Shown piece by piece: positions 1-9,006 of a stretch of 64,000 nucleotides of DNA. This DNA is from Paraburkholderia bryophila (GTDB lineage Bacteria; Pseudomonadota; Gammaproteobacteria; Burkholderiales; Burkholderiaceae), in the NCBI RefSeq assembly GCF_013409255.1, contig NZ_JACCAS010000002.1, positions 1,426,001 through 1,490,000 on the forward strand. Direction: 5' to 3'. Below the pieces are notes generated by a model. It did not search any database. It was not told where the DNA came from and saw only the letters and a program-made list of their open reading frames with translations. Every line of letters starts with the position of its first letter. The stretch's first letter is position 1. The position numbers were made by a program, and so were the translations under genes.

Positions 1-1045
1 CGGCGGGCAGTGTGACCAGCGCGAGCGGGCCTTCCGGAATCTCTGCACCTTCTTTCAGGCGCGCCTTGAGCCGCTCGATGTCCTCGTGCAGGAAGTTGTT
101 CGAACGGGGCCTCGAGTGGAGCACCCACAGGTCCGTGACGAGCAGCGACGGACCAGCAGGAGGGAGCCCCACCTGCCCTTCAATGTATTTGCCGTTGCGG
201 TCGATGTTGCCTGCAACGCTTCTCAGGGCATGCTCGTAGGTACCCGGGTCGAACGGATTGGGCGGGCGCTCCGCCGACCGCTCGAGTTCCTCCTTGACCG
301 CACGCTCGACTGCTGCGGCACTTTGCAGCTGACAAGCGGAAAACGCGTCGAACTCGATGCGCGGGCTGACCGCGCGTGGCCGGACCTCAATGGCGAGGGT
401 ACGGTCGTCGATGGCCAGTTCGAGCGACTGCGTGAGCACCGGATACTGGTAGTCGAAGTCGACCTTCTTCGTGCGTTCCTCGAAGCTCATCTTCCAGGAC
501 GCGACACCAATGCCGCACACGAGCTCCTGCGGCTTGGCCGTGTCTTCAAGCTCCAGCTGCTGCTTGAGCGAGAACAACTCACCGTAAAGTCGGATAGCCT
601 GCCACCGCGGCTTTTCCACTTCGGCCCACGTCTGCCAGAGTCTGGTGTAACGCTCCAGCTCCGCCTGAACAGCCCCTTTCTCGCTGTCTGCAAGCTGCTG
701 CGACTCCAGCTCAGGCTTGCCTTCGGTCAAGGCGGCAATGCGCCGCTCCAGCGCCGCTTCATTGATACGTGGAAGCTTTCCAGTCGGGTTGGAGTCGACG
801 ACAAACAGTTCCTTCTGTTCGGGCGGAACCGCTGGCGGATTCTGGGCCTCAAGTCGCTCAACACGGAGCCAGATATGGTCGCCTTCGACCTTGATGTCAA
901 GGTCTACGCCCGGCAGCCCTCGCAGGTCGCCACTCGTGCGAAGGAACCCGTCGGTGCCAGAAAGCCTGAACCCCCGCGGGTCGATATCCTTTGATTGCTC
1001 GACGACGTAGTCAAGCAACTTGGTAAGCAAGCTGGAAGAACTCAT
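1..1045 (-). CDS. N-terminal part of a large unknown protein, possibly a COG1112-like SF1 helicase/AAA protein; runs off the left edge
   Basis: A minus-strand frame opens with ATG at 1045 and stays open for 348 codons to the left edge, so only the N-terminus is present. It begins MSSSSLLTKLLDYVVEQSKD and contains WVLHSRPRSNN near the edge. The ATG follows directly on the TAA of the ribbon-helix-helix gene (TAAATG), so the two are very likely translated together. The N-terminal segment resembles from memory the pre-helicase region of large COG1112-type AAA/SF1 helicases found in defence islands, but no Walker motif lies in the visible part, so this is a weak inference. The plus-strand frame over the same stretch is a shadow: the minus frame has the better codon use and an explicit coupled start. 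Confidence 0.8.
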   Translation of the reverse strand, partial: MSSSSLLTKLLDYVVEQSKDIDPRGFRLSGTDGFLRTSGDLRGLPGVDLDIKVEGDHIWLRVERLEAQNPPAVPPEQKELFVVDSNPTGKLPRINEAALERRIAALTEGKPELESQQLADSEKGAVQAELERYTRLWQTWAEVEKPRWQAIRLYGELFSLKQQLELEDTAKPQELVCGIGVASWKMSFEERTKKVDFDYQYPVLTQSLELAIDDRTLAIEVRPRAVSPRIEFDAFSACQLQSAAAVERAVKEELERSAERPPNPFDPGTYEHALRSVAGNIDRNGKYIEGQVGLPPAGPSLLVTDLWVLHSRPRSNNFLHEDIERLKARLKEGAEIPEGPLALVTLPA

Positions 1046-1234
1046 TTATCCCTCGGATTCGGTGCGGGTCACGCGCGCCTGCACGACGAGCCCGAGCTTT
1101 CGACAGTGGTCGAGGATAAGCGTCTCGAGCAGGTTCGTCTGACTGCGGTTTTCGTATTCCGCGGCTTCTTGGAGCAGTCGTTTTAGGTCCGGCCGAACGC
1201 GCACATTGATGGTCTCGGTTTTACCCGCGGGCAT
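1046..1234 (-). CDS. Ribbon-helix-helix DNA-binding protein (62 aa)
   Basis: Small protein whose N-terminal strand INVRVRPDLKRLLQEAA followed by a helix-rich segment is typical of Arc/CopG/DUF1778-like ribbon-helix-helix repressors; alternating residues of the strand (N, R, R) would contact DNA. ATG at 1234 has a GGGGAAATT leader close upstream. Its stop codon TAA abuts the ATG of the large downstream gene, so it is probably the autoregulator or antitoxin-like first gene of that operon. An inverted repeat at 1252-1272 lies just upstream and is the obvious candidate operator. Role as antitoxin versus simple repressor cannot be told from sequence. Confidence 0.8.
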   Translation of the reverse strand: MPAGKTETINVRVRPDLKRLLQEAAEYENRSQTNLLETLILDHCRKLGLVVQARVTRTESEG

Positions 1235-1251
1235 AATTTCCCCGGCAATTT

Positions 1252-1272
1252 TGTAACGCAGACTACGTTACA
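1252..1272. promoter_or_regulatory. Inverted repeat, candidate RHH operator
   Basis: Arms TGTAACG (1252-1258) and CGTTACA (1266-1272) separated by 7 bases, 17 bp upstream of the RHH start codon. Perfect 7-bp arms in the leader of a ribbon-helix-helix gene fit autoregulation; binding is an inference. Confidence 0.5.
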
Positions 1273-1493
1273 CAATCACTTGGTTTACGGCAATCGCGAT
1301 TGCCACCTGAAGCGCAGGTCGCGCGTGCTCCATAGGCCGAAGAATCCGGCCGGGGCATTCTGCGAGCGACGGCCCTTCAGAAGCATTTCGAGCGGGTTAC
1401 AGTGCCTTGACGTCCTATCGACGGTCGTCGACCCAGCGCTGTTAACGACAGCGACGCGGGGCCACGCTTCACGGTGCTCTTCACCCGGTGGCC

Positions 1494-3161
1494 TTAGCCA
1501 GCCTTCCCCCGCGTGCGCATCGTGCGCAGGCGTTCCCCCAGTGCCTTCTTGTTCAGCTTCTTCTTTGAACCGCTCGCATCGGTCCACAACAGCGCACCGT
1601 CGTCGGCCATGCCATTGAATGGTACGTCCTCGCGTATGGCAATTTCTCGAAGGGCCGGAAAGACAATGTTGCTGTTGTAGCTCCCCGTGGCTGTGACAAC
1701 CTGTTGTATCACCGGCGTCAGCAGGTTGTCGCGACGACCCTTCAGGGTATGCGAGGTCACGCGAAGTGGAGCGGCGATGGCTGCCGCGCCATTCCCTGCT
1801 TCAAGCGCCGGTAATTCGGTCACGTCGCCTGCCAAGGGCGCAACAATCACTGTGGCGGGATGCTTTGCTGGACCCTCGGGCGGATTTTCACATCTTAAGA
1901 AGTGCGGCACGGACATGCCTTCTCGCTCCAGGAGCCTTACCACGTCATCCCGGCGGAGGCGGATGGAATCCTCCAGGATGTCCATCGTGTCGGACAGGCT
2001 ACAGCTTCCGGGCTCGAGCGTCAGCGCGGCAAAGTCGTCAACCGGCCGGCCTCGCATGTAGCAAGGCAATTCCCGGTTGACCAGCCACTCGTTGACCAGT
2101 GCGCTGGCCGCCGAAGCCAGCGTTGTTGTGTCGTGCAAAACTTTCGGCCGCTGCTCATTCCTCCGTTGGAGCGCCACCATCGCCTGCTCAGCAAATGATG
2201 GGTCTTCTTCAATCTTGCGATTGAGCCAGTACAGGGTGAAGTCGCCAGGTTCGTTCAACAGTTCATGCGCTTCGGGTGTAGCGCCATGTTCTAGAAATTC
2301 CGGCCGACCGGCGGCCTTCATGTCCTTCCTTTCCGAGTTCAAGGCGTCTTCTTCGATGCTTCGCAACCAGGCAGTATCGAAGCCCCTGACCTGACACCAC
2401 CGGATGAAGTCAAGCGGACGTACCTTGGGAGGCGGGTTCTCCTGGCTGCGCCAGATGCCGAGCACGCGCTTTGCCTCGTGAAACGGGTCTTGGTTGCCGA
2501 TGATGAGACTGTTATCGAGTCCCATCGCGCCTTTTTCAGGAATTTCCGTGCAAAGCTGGCCGTCGATGATGGGGGCTTGCAGACCGCAGACGAGCATTGC
2601 AGCCGCTTCGGGCGACCAGGTATCGAAGTCCAAATACCGGCTCAGGGTCGTCTGCTTCTGCATTTCCTCGCTGAATCCATCCCCGAAGAGGCGTGCAGGC
2701 TGGCGAAGTGCCCACAAATCGGCCTGTTCCTGAATCTGTTTCAACGTGTGTGCTTCTTCTGTCCAATTGACGTGGCCGGTGCTCAGTGCGGATGCTGGTC
2801 CGTTTGCCGTTCCCGGCGCTGCCACGGGCTGCGACGATGTGGCAGTAGTGGCGGGCTCGGCGAATTGGAACTTAACGCGGGGTTCGTTCGTTTTTAACCA
2901 CATGTTCAAGTCATCCCAATAGGCTTCGTCAGAGTAAGCCCTCACGGTTTTCGGACGGTAACGCGCCTGCTCGCCGCGGCGGTACACCAGCAAATGGTCA
3001 TTGAGCACTGCCTGCTCGAGTTTGACCACCCAATCCTTTGCGGAAGTGCCCGTGTGCTGCTCTAGCGCGTCGGCGGCTTCTTGAAGCCTGTAACGCCCCG
3101 CAGTACGGCGCTCCTCATCCTGCTTTTCCAGATTTCGGCGTGGCAGCTCCTGGCCAGCCAT
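1494..3161 (-). CDS. Large uncharacterised accessory-region protein (about 555 aa)
   Basis: The frame is open from 3227, but the coding look starts around GRYRLQEAADAL, so ATG 3161 is preferred over the upstream start; it still overlaps the preceding gene by about 100 bp in another frame. No catalytic motif is recognised. Visible features: an N-terminal segment with helix-turn-helix flavour (LQEAADALEQHTG), a Ser/Thr/Ala/Pro-rich linker around residues 100-130, the middle segment WSPEAAAMLVCGL, and a basic C-terminal region ending in KKLNKKALGERLRTMRTRG. It belongs, as far as memory allows, to a family seen in genomic islands of proteobacteria. Function unknown. The neighbouring minus-strand genes at 3062-3556 and 3528-3773 probably form one operon with it. 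Confidence 0.75.
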   Translation of the reverse strand: MAGQELPRRNLEKQDEERRTAGRYRLQEAADALEQHTGTSAKDWVVKLEQAVLNDHLLVYRRGEQARYRPKTVRAYSDEAYWDDLNMWLKTNEPRVKFQFAEPATTATSSQPVAAPGTANGPASALSTGHVNWTEEAHTLKQIQEQADLWALRQPARLFGDGFSEEMQKQTTLSRYLDFDTWSPEAAAMLVCGLQAPIIDGQLCTEIPEKGAMGLDNSLIIGNQDPFHEAKRVLGIWRSQENPPPKVRPLDFIRWCQVRGFDTAWLRSIEEDALNSERKDMKAAGRPEFLEHGATPEAHELLNEPGDFTLYWLNRKIEEDPSFAEQAMVALQRRNEQRPKVLHDTTTLASAASALVNEWLVNRELPCYMRGRPVDDFAALTLEPGSCSLSDTMDILEDSIRLRRDDVVRLLEREGMSVPHFLRCENPPEGPAKHPATVIVAPLAGDVTELPALEAGNGAAAIAAPLRVTSHTLKGRRDNLLTPVIQQVVTATGSYNSNIVFPALREIAIREDVPFNGMADDGALLWTDASGSKKKLNKKALGERLRTMRTRGKAG

Positions 3162-3556
3162 TCCGGAAATCTGTTGAAGTGGTTTGTGATGGCCCACCGC
3201 ACGGCGCTTACCCGCTCGATGCTCCATTTCCCTCCGTACACCGCATTACCGGCGCCAGTTTCATGTGCGTCTAACTTTCCGCTCTTGCATGCTGAGAGAA
3301 TGGCTTGTCGGAGTGGCGCCCGTTCAGCCTCCGGGACGCAGTCGTCGTCATACTGGGTTGGCGGTACTCCAAGACAAAGGGCCTCAAGCTCCTTTTCGCT
3401 CCACTGCGATTCGCCGGCTATCGCTGCACGGGCTTCGGGCACGAACTCGTAGTTGACCTCGGAGAAGTCAAACGTAACCTTTACTCGGACGCCAGCTGCG
3501 AATTTCTGCACGTCTTCCACGGGTAACCTATGACTCAACGATGTTTCCGTCGACGC
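3062..3556 (-). CDS. Uncharacterised protein (164 aa)
   Basis: Start chosen at ATG 3556 (MASTETSLSHRLPVEDV) because the upstream residues of the frame lie inside the preceding gene; this leaves a 29-bp overlap with that gene. The protein is acidic in the middle and contains WSIERVSAVRWAITNHFNRFPEWL near its C-terminus. No domain is recognised. The last 100 bp overlap the start of the next gene in a different frame, a larger overlap than usual for coupled genes, so either the downstream start is later than assigned or one of the frames has shifted. Confidence 0.65.
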   Translation of the reverse strand, partial: ASTETSLSHRLPVEDVQKFAAGVRVKVTFDFSEVNYEFVPEARAAIAGESQWSEKELEALCLGVPPTQYDDDCVPEAERAPLRQAILSACKSGKLDAHETGAGNAVYGGKWSIERVSAVRWAITNHFNRFPEWLARSCHAEIWKSRMRSAVLRGVTGFKKPPTR

Positions 3557-3773
3557 CATATATCTCGCAATCGTCACCCTGCACTCGAGCGCCGAGTTTC
3601 TGGGCAATTAGCCACATCTTGAGCAGAATCGCTGTGTCCGGGTTCTTGACCACAACGTTGCCCGCCCGAAAGTCGAACCAGGCCATGTTGCCGCCAGTCG
3701 TGTTACCCGAATAGGCCGCCCAGACAGCTAGCCCGTCCCCTTCTGAACACGAAACCCACAACCGCGTCAGCAA
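3528..3773 (-). CDS. Small uncharacterised protein (81 aa, start uncertain)
   Basis: The longest version needs a TTG start at 3773 beside a run of seven T on the coding strand (plus-strand A run 3772-3778); a simple ATG lies at 3686 (MAWFDFRAGNVVV). Residues before that ATG, VSCSEGDGLAVW, look like protein, including a Cys that could pair with the Cys in GDDCEIYG. An ATG-led frame directly upstream (MAAVRVFF) runs into a stop three codons after the T run, so a one-base change there would join the two. Function unknown. It is the first gene of the minus-strand group 1494-3773. Confidence 0.5.
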   Translation of the reverse strand: MLTRLWVSCSEGDGLAVWAAYSGNTTGGNMAWFDFRAGNVVVKNPDTAILLKMWLIAQKLGARVQGDDCEIYGVDGNIVES

Positions 3774-3827
3774 AAAAACACACGCACCGCCGCCATCAGC
3801 ACGAAAACCGGCCGTTCATTACGTAAC

Positions 3828-6800
3828 TTATCCTCGTCTTTGTCGCGGGTCAGAGAAGTCGATACCGACGACCGACAATCCGTAGATGTTGTCCGGAAAC
3901 AGTGAAATCAACTCGCTCGCCCTTGCCTGAAGAAGCGAGATGACTTCTGGAAACTCGATAAGCTTGTTGTCGCCCGGTCGTTGCCATTGGCGCCTCGGTT
4001 GCGTGTTGCCAACAGCGTAGATACCGTAGTTGACACCTTCGGCCCGCAAATACTGCCCAACAAGCTGGACCTGCAGGCGTTCCAGAAGCTGCTCGACCGT
4101 CCAACCAAGGTTTGCTAGCTTCACTTCAACTGGAACAGCACTCAGCCCAGGAATCTCGATGCGAAGGTCTGGCCGCTGGTTCAGGTCAATCGTGGATTCC
4201 TGCGTAACCGCAAACCAGCTCAGGGACCGGTCGTGGAGTTGCCGCGCGAGGAACCCCTGGAAATGCACTTCTTTGTCGTCGGCGCGTACCTGCAGTCGGT
4301 CAGTCGCATTCTCAGAAATTTCTACATTGGCCTTAATATCCGCGAGGAGACGGGTCGCCAGCTCGTATAGCTGGTAGTTGGAGCGAGGCTTGTGCCGATA
4401 GTGGGTTCCGAACGACTCTACGTCTTCTGGGAACCATGCCGTCGGGTCAGTTTGTTTGCCGTTTCTCTCGTCCTGTATGCTCAAAATCCATTCAATGTCG
4501 CCAGGCAAAGTTTTGTTCTCAAGAAAGCCTCGCAATACTGAGTCGCATTCCGGCGAATCCGATGTGCGAAGCACTTCCCAGAGCCTCGCTCGGAAGTCCT
4601 GTGCGTCGTCTCGAGCGACAGGTGAATACGCTCCCTGGTTTGTCCGGTCAATATCATCTTCTCGACGAACATGCCGGCAGACCAAAGGAAGCAGGCGGGT
4701 CAAGGACGCTGGAGAGAGATACGAAGCGCGTCCCACCGGTAACTCTCCGCCGAAGCGTCCACCTAGACTCGCACAGAGCGAAATGACCAAGTCGTCGGCT
4801 TCGTCCTGAGCGGTACAGCCCGCGACAACGGATTCGAGATGTGCAATCGCCGGCAACGCGTCCAATTTGAGCCACATACTCATCCATGTCAGCCAGTGGC
4901 TGTGGGAGGGTACATATTGCTGCACTCGGGTCGGCGCGAGACTCGCAAGGTCGTCATAGTATGAATCACTCGTTCGCAACAGTGTCGTTGTAGCCTGCTT
5001 GAGAACGTCATTGTGCAGTGGGTCAACACTCGACAAGGTACGCCAGACGGCAATAGCTGACGCGCTAGTTGGCAACTTCGCTGCCGCCAGCTTGGCGGTC
5101 ACCTCATGGATGTGCGGCAGGTCAGCAGCATATTTGAATTCGGCATCTATAGCAGGAGACAGCGCGTCAGCCACCTCGTCTGGAAACGCTAGCGCGAGGG
5201 CTTCAAACCATTCCGGCAGGCCGTTGAGTTCACAGCAAGCAAACCTCACCGCGCGCGTCACATCGGCTGGCCCAAACTCGCTAAACGTTAGACGGGCGGC
5301 TTCCCATTCCGATTGAAGCGCAATCAGACCGAAAGTCGACCGAATATCGACAGAATCCTTTTCCTTCCGCTCGGATGGCAGTTCTGGAGAATAGGTTAGC
5401 CAGAAATTGAGGCACCCTGCTTCAGCAGCCGCGGCAGGCGCGCCCCCCCATTTGGCGCGGACTTTTTCCCATGCCACCACTCCGTATCTCGTCGCACTGC
5501 TATCGTGCATTACTACGAGCAGGTTCCGGATAGCAACTGGATACTTTCCCGAACGAATACCAGAGAGATGAGTCCACAGCCAACGCTTCCACCGGATTTC
5601 GTCTCGCCAACGCCGCCATGTCATTTCCCGCATTGTCCACCAGTGAGCATCGAGAAAGCGTTGACGCACATACTTGTCATATCGCTTATGAAATGGCGCT
5701 ATCACTCTGTTCTTAAGATGTGAAAATACAAATGGACGAAGGTCCTCGTGCGTCAACGTCCGACGTAGCTTCCATGCAATAGCTGGTAGCGGCTTATGTG
5801 TCCTCCACGACAGTAAGAGCGCCGCCTCGATAGCGACTCGTCTGTCATCTGCGTCTGTGCAATTGAGACTGTCAGAAATCATCCACTCCAAATCGGCGCG
5901 GCTCCATGGGAGCACGCTGTGATAAGGGTCGAGCCTATGCGTTGGTGGCTCCTTTTTCTCAGTTGCGCGAAAGTGAGCAACACGTCGCCAAAAAATGGCA
6001 CGACGCAGCCCATGATTCTTTTCCAGTGCGTCCCGTATCTTCTCCAGGTGCGGCTTCTCGTCAGAGTCACCTGCGCCTTCGAACATAATCCTATGTTCGA
6101 GTTGCAAGACAGCCTCGAATATCGCGTCAATTTCTGTATCGGAGTATGCATATTTTTCCAGAGCAGCGGCCAGTGCTGGCACGATTAGCTCTGAGACCCA
6201 GTAATAATGTTCGGACACGCGGCGCGACGGGCTGATTGGCTCACGCGCCAACATAGCGACGATACCTTTCAGAAACGGCATCGCATTGGTGTCATCGAGA
6301 GACTCTGCCAGTTTAGATTTGACTGAATTCAGGAACTCTATTTCGTAACGGCTGACGGATGTAGCTCTTTGAAGAAGCTCGAGAGCGTCATCGACGGAGA
6401 TGCTCGTCGGGAAAAGCGTCTCAAAGAGATAACCAAGAGTCTTATTATCGATGTTCGCGACAAGCCGATAACTATTCGCCAACCTCAGTTTATGCGTTGC
6501 CGTCCCTGCATCGCGAATAGTAAGAACCGCGTAGCGACGTATATCTTCTGAAGTTGCGGAGTCCTCGAACAGTGTGACGACGCTCTCGACGCACTCCGTG
6601 AGCTTGCCCTCCATGACTATCATCAGCAACCGGGCCTTCAAACCATCTGAGATTTCGTTGTCAACAAGGTGGGTCGAAATATCTGCTGCAAGCTCGGAGT
6701 CTGCAATTCGAGCAAGAGATTCGAGGTCTACTTCGATTGGAACGTACTCGCGGCTGCGGTACTTTTTCACGATGGCCGCCAGGACGCGTTTGCGATAGTG

Positions 6801-8150
6801 AATCGGCAGCGCCGCTGGGTCTCCCCATTGAAGGTGAATTTCCGGTGCCGTCTCTAGCAATAAGGTCTCCAGCCGACCACGCCATGCAGATGCATCAGGC
6901 TTCACCAGCCAAGCAGCAACGGGCTTCATCGAAGCGCGTAGCGTTGTTGCACCATTGGACCGAGCGAACAATATTTCCCGCAGGGATTCAAACGCGCAGT
7001 TGTGCTCCATCAAACGTTCAATCCAAGACGCAGCGAGGTACTCTACGTGTGACCGATGGTGGAAAGAAAGTGCACCACGGCTTTCCGAATCGAATAGCGC
7101 GCGGTCGAGCAACGCTCGTCTTTGCTGTGAAGTCCAATCGCTCGGTAGGACAAGGTCGACCGCGATGTGCCTTTGGTCAGAAATATGAGCGCCGTCAGGG
7201 ACAGCAAACTTAAGATTCTTGCAAAGCAGCGCCGCCGCCGCGAGATATTCAACGCCGGTCCTCGCACGTTCCGGCGTCAACGGGTCACCCCGCTCTTTGT
7301 TGGATACCTCGGCGAGCAGCTTGCGAACCATGTACTCCGTCAATGCCGTCAGACCGCTCAACTCCCGATTTTCCTTCCAATAGCTGTACAGGCTGGCGAC
7401 ATCGAGCGGACGACCAGCAAAAGGCCAAGCGTTGTGCTCACTCAACGCTTCGAGAAAATTCTCTGCGTCCAGAATGCCTTTGCTCTGGGCAAAAATGCGA
7501 ACTTGATTCGGTGTGAGTGGAAGGATTGTGGTAACGAGAACTTCTTCCGGCGTCGTTTCTGGCTTTTCAGGCGGAGCTACAAACCGCTCTCTTATGGCCG
7601 CGCGGTCTGTCTGCGGGCGCCACTCGCTAATTCTTGAACTGACTACCAGCTGTGCCCGAAATCGAGCCGGTCCGAGCGCTCTGCCAAGCCGGTCAAGCGC
7701 GGTAATGAAATCATCGTCACGCTTCAACTTTGACTCATCGACTGCATCGAGCAAGAACAGCGCAGTGGTGGCTGATTTCTTCCAGCACTCGAATCGGTCT
7801 AACTCGTCGTCAGACAGAATAGCCTTGATGTCTTCGGTGACTAATTGTTCGAGACGCAAGAAGAAACTATCGGGACGACAGCGCTGCTGAGCGCGCAGCT
7901 CTTCCGATTTCCCACTGCCCGGTTCACCCAGCAGGACGACTAAGCGGTGGCCAAGAAGTCCCTGCCAGTCGAGCGCCGAATAGTGGCTAACGTATTCCGA
8001 AACATAGCTCTGAGTCGTAATATCATCAATCGACTCCTCATCGCGATAACGCTGAAATCTTCGACCGAGTTCAACAAAGCCACCAGTGTGCTTCTGAGCG
8101 GGCTCCGGTAAATCCATATCTGCTGAACTAAAAGTTGCCTTTGCGTCCAA
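3828..8150 (-). CDS. NACHT-type STAND ATPase with C-terminal PD-(D/E)XK-like nuclease (1440 aa), candidate anti-phage protein
   Basis: The N-terminal NTPase has Walker A GEPGSGKS (75-82), Walker B LFLLDAVDES (131-140) and a sensor-like VVSSR (169-173), the layout of bacterial NACHT proteins that sense phage components. About 1000 mostly helical residues follow and are the likely sensor/repeat region. The C-terminus carries a restriction-nuclease-like core: D1328 in RPDLRIE, then E1342-V-K1344 in PVEVKLAN, preceded by a helix with EVHFQGFLARQL. Fusing the nuclease to the C-terminal end, after the sensor region, is unusual, since effectors are normally N-terminal in STAND proteins. The start is TTG 8150 with GAGGG upstream; ATG 8117 is the alternative. 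It is monocistronic between unrelated genes. Confidence 0.85.
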   Translation of the reverse strand: MDAKATFSSADMDLPEPAQKHTGGFVELGRRFQRYRDEESIDDITTQSYVSEYVSHYSALDWQGLLGHRLVVLLGEPGSGKSEELRAQQRCRPDSFFLRLEQLVTEDIKAILSDDELDRFECWKKSATTALFLLDAVDESKLKRDDDFITALDRLGRALGPARFRAQLVVSSRISEWRPQTDRAAIRERFVAPPEKPETTPEEVLVTTILPLTPNQVRIFAQSKGILDAENFLEALSEHNAWPFAGRPLDVASLYSYWKENRELSGLTALTEYMVRKLLAEVSNKERGDPLTPERARTGVEYLAAAALLCKNLKFAVPDGAHISDQRHIAVDLVLPSDWTSQQRRALLDRALFDSESRGALSFHHRSHVEYLAASWIERLMEHNCAFESLREILFARSNGATTLRASMKPVAAWLVKPDASAWRGRLETLLLETAPEIHLQWGDPAALPIHYRKRVLAAIVKKYRSREYVPIEVDLESLARIADSELAADISTHLVDNEISDGLKARLLMIVMEGKLTECVESVVTLFEDSATSEDIRRYAVLTIRDAGTATHKLRLANSYRLVANIDNKTLGYLFETLFPTSISVDDALELLQRATSVSRYEIEFLNSVKSKLAESLDDTNAMPFLKGIVAMLAREPISPSRRVSEHYYWVSELIVPALAAALEKYAYSDTEIDAIFEAVLQLEHRIMFEGAGDSDEKPHLEKIRDALEKNHGLRRAIFWRRVAHFRATEKKEPPTHRLDPYHSVLPWSRADLEWMISDSLNCTDADDRRVAIEAALLLSWRTHKPLPAIAWKLRRTLTHEDLRPFVFSHLKNRVIAPFHKRYDKYVRQRFLDAHWWTMREMTWRRWRDEIRWKRWLWTHLSGIRSGKYPVAIRNLLVVMHDSSATRYGVVAWEKVRAKWGGAPAAAAEAGCLNFWLTYSPELPSERKEKDSVDIRSTFGLIALQSEWEAARLTFSEFGPADVTRAVRFACCELNGLPEWFEALALAFPDEVADALSPAIDAEFKYAADLPHIHEVTAKLAAAKLPTSASAIAVWRTLSSVDPLHNDVLKQATTTLLRTSDSYYDDLASLAPTRVQQYVPSHSHWLTWMSMWLKLDALPAIAHLESVVAGCTAQDEADDLVISLCASLGGRFGGELPVGRASYLSPASLTRLLPLVCRHVRREDDIDRTNQGAYSPVARDDAQDFRARLWEVLRTSDSPECDSVLRGFLENKTLPGDIEWILSIQDERNGKQTDPTAWFPEDVESFGTHYRHKPRSNYQLYELATRLLADIKANVEISENATDRLQVRADDKEVHFQGFLARQLHDRSLSWFAVTQESTIDLNQRPDLRIEIPGLSAVPVEVKLANLGWTVEQLLERLQVQLVGQYLRAEGVNYGIYAVGNTQPRRQWQRPGDNKLIEFPEVISLLQARASELISLFPDNIYGLSVVGIDFSDPRQRRG

Positions 8151-9006
8151 AGTTGCCCTCGGCGATTTCGGTTGTTTCCTGTGATTTTACGATGATACAG
8201 AGCGTCCCAATCAACCGCGCTTGCGTCCTGGGACAGGCGCGAAACGCAAAGCAAGTGACTCTGGCGGACCACTGACTCCGATATCGCGCGAGCGAGCAGT
8301 GTTCGCCGCTGTCTTAGCTCTTTCAAGGGCGAGTCCTCTTGCGCGTCGACGTCTTCCCCCGTGGATTGTTACTTTTTGCCAGCAGGCGCTGCGGCGTTCT
8401 AGCGATTGCCGCCAGACTTCGCTCCGGTGGTGCTCAGCCAATTACCGTCGACGAACCCGTTGGCTGCGCGGTCTCGACCGCGACCCGCCGTCGAGCTGCG
8501 GACTGGCCGCCCGCACCCTGCCCACCTTTGCTGCCGCTTCCTTTGCTCATATCCACCTCCGTGTGCAATACCCATGGGCCTCCGAGATAGCGGCGGCCTG
8601 AGGTACATCTAAGGTCATCGGCGCGTTGCAGTCAAAGAGTCATCGGATAAATCAATCGGGTCCCGCGCGGCACGGGGCCGCCGCGGTTGCTCGTACGGCG
8701 CGATGCGCCGCACGACGTGCGCGTATAAGTCACATCGCTTTACGGGCAATGGAAATCACGCACATCGACCGGCAAATGCCCGGCACAACGTTAGCGCCCA
8801 CTTACATTGGCGTTGTCTCCGGGATAAAGGGCATAACGGTCAGTTGTTGAAAATCTTTAGTTTTTTGCTAGCGCCACGCACCCACTCGCGCGTCCGCGGT
8901 TGGCGAAGCGGACGGTGGCATAAAATTATTTGGGGACCAGTCGCACGATACTTCGGGTGCTGTATGATAATCTGGCACAAAATATAAGAAACTTCCGGGG
9001 AACAAG
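8151..9006. other. Intergenic region between divergent defence genes
   Basis: About 850 bp separate the minus-strand NACHT gene from the plus-strand two-gene cassette. Apart from the possible 38-aa peptide at 8434-8550 no convincing gene is seen. Near the right end, the AT-rich stretch TGTATGATAAT (8961-8971) could be an extended -10 element for the gene at 9007, and GGGGAA (8997-9002) is its likely ribosome binding site. Confidence 0.4.
8434..8550 (-). CDS. Possible 38-aa Gly/Ser-rich basic peptide
   Basis: ATG at 8550 is preceded by GGAGGTGGAT, a near-perfect ribosome binding site at good spacing, and the frame closes with TGA at 8434. The peptide starts MSKGSGSKGGQGAGGQ and continues with RRRVAVE. 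No family is recognised. The strong leader is the main evidence; the region otherwise lacks coding signal. It lies upstream of and on the same strand as the NACHT gene, about 280 bp away. Confidence 0.4.
   Translation of the reverse strand: MSKGSGSKGGQGAGGQSAARRRVAVETAQPTGSSTVIG

Noticed and set aside
86..994. 302-codon plus-strand frame at the left edge
   Set aside because: Opposite to a minus-strand frame that is open through the whole stretch, starts at a coupled ATG and has better codon use.
8221..8601. 126-codon plus-strand frame between the divergent defence genes
   Set aside because: No ribosome binding site, Arg/Ser/Leu-rich low-information translation; no family recognised.
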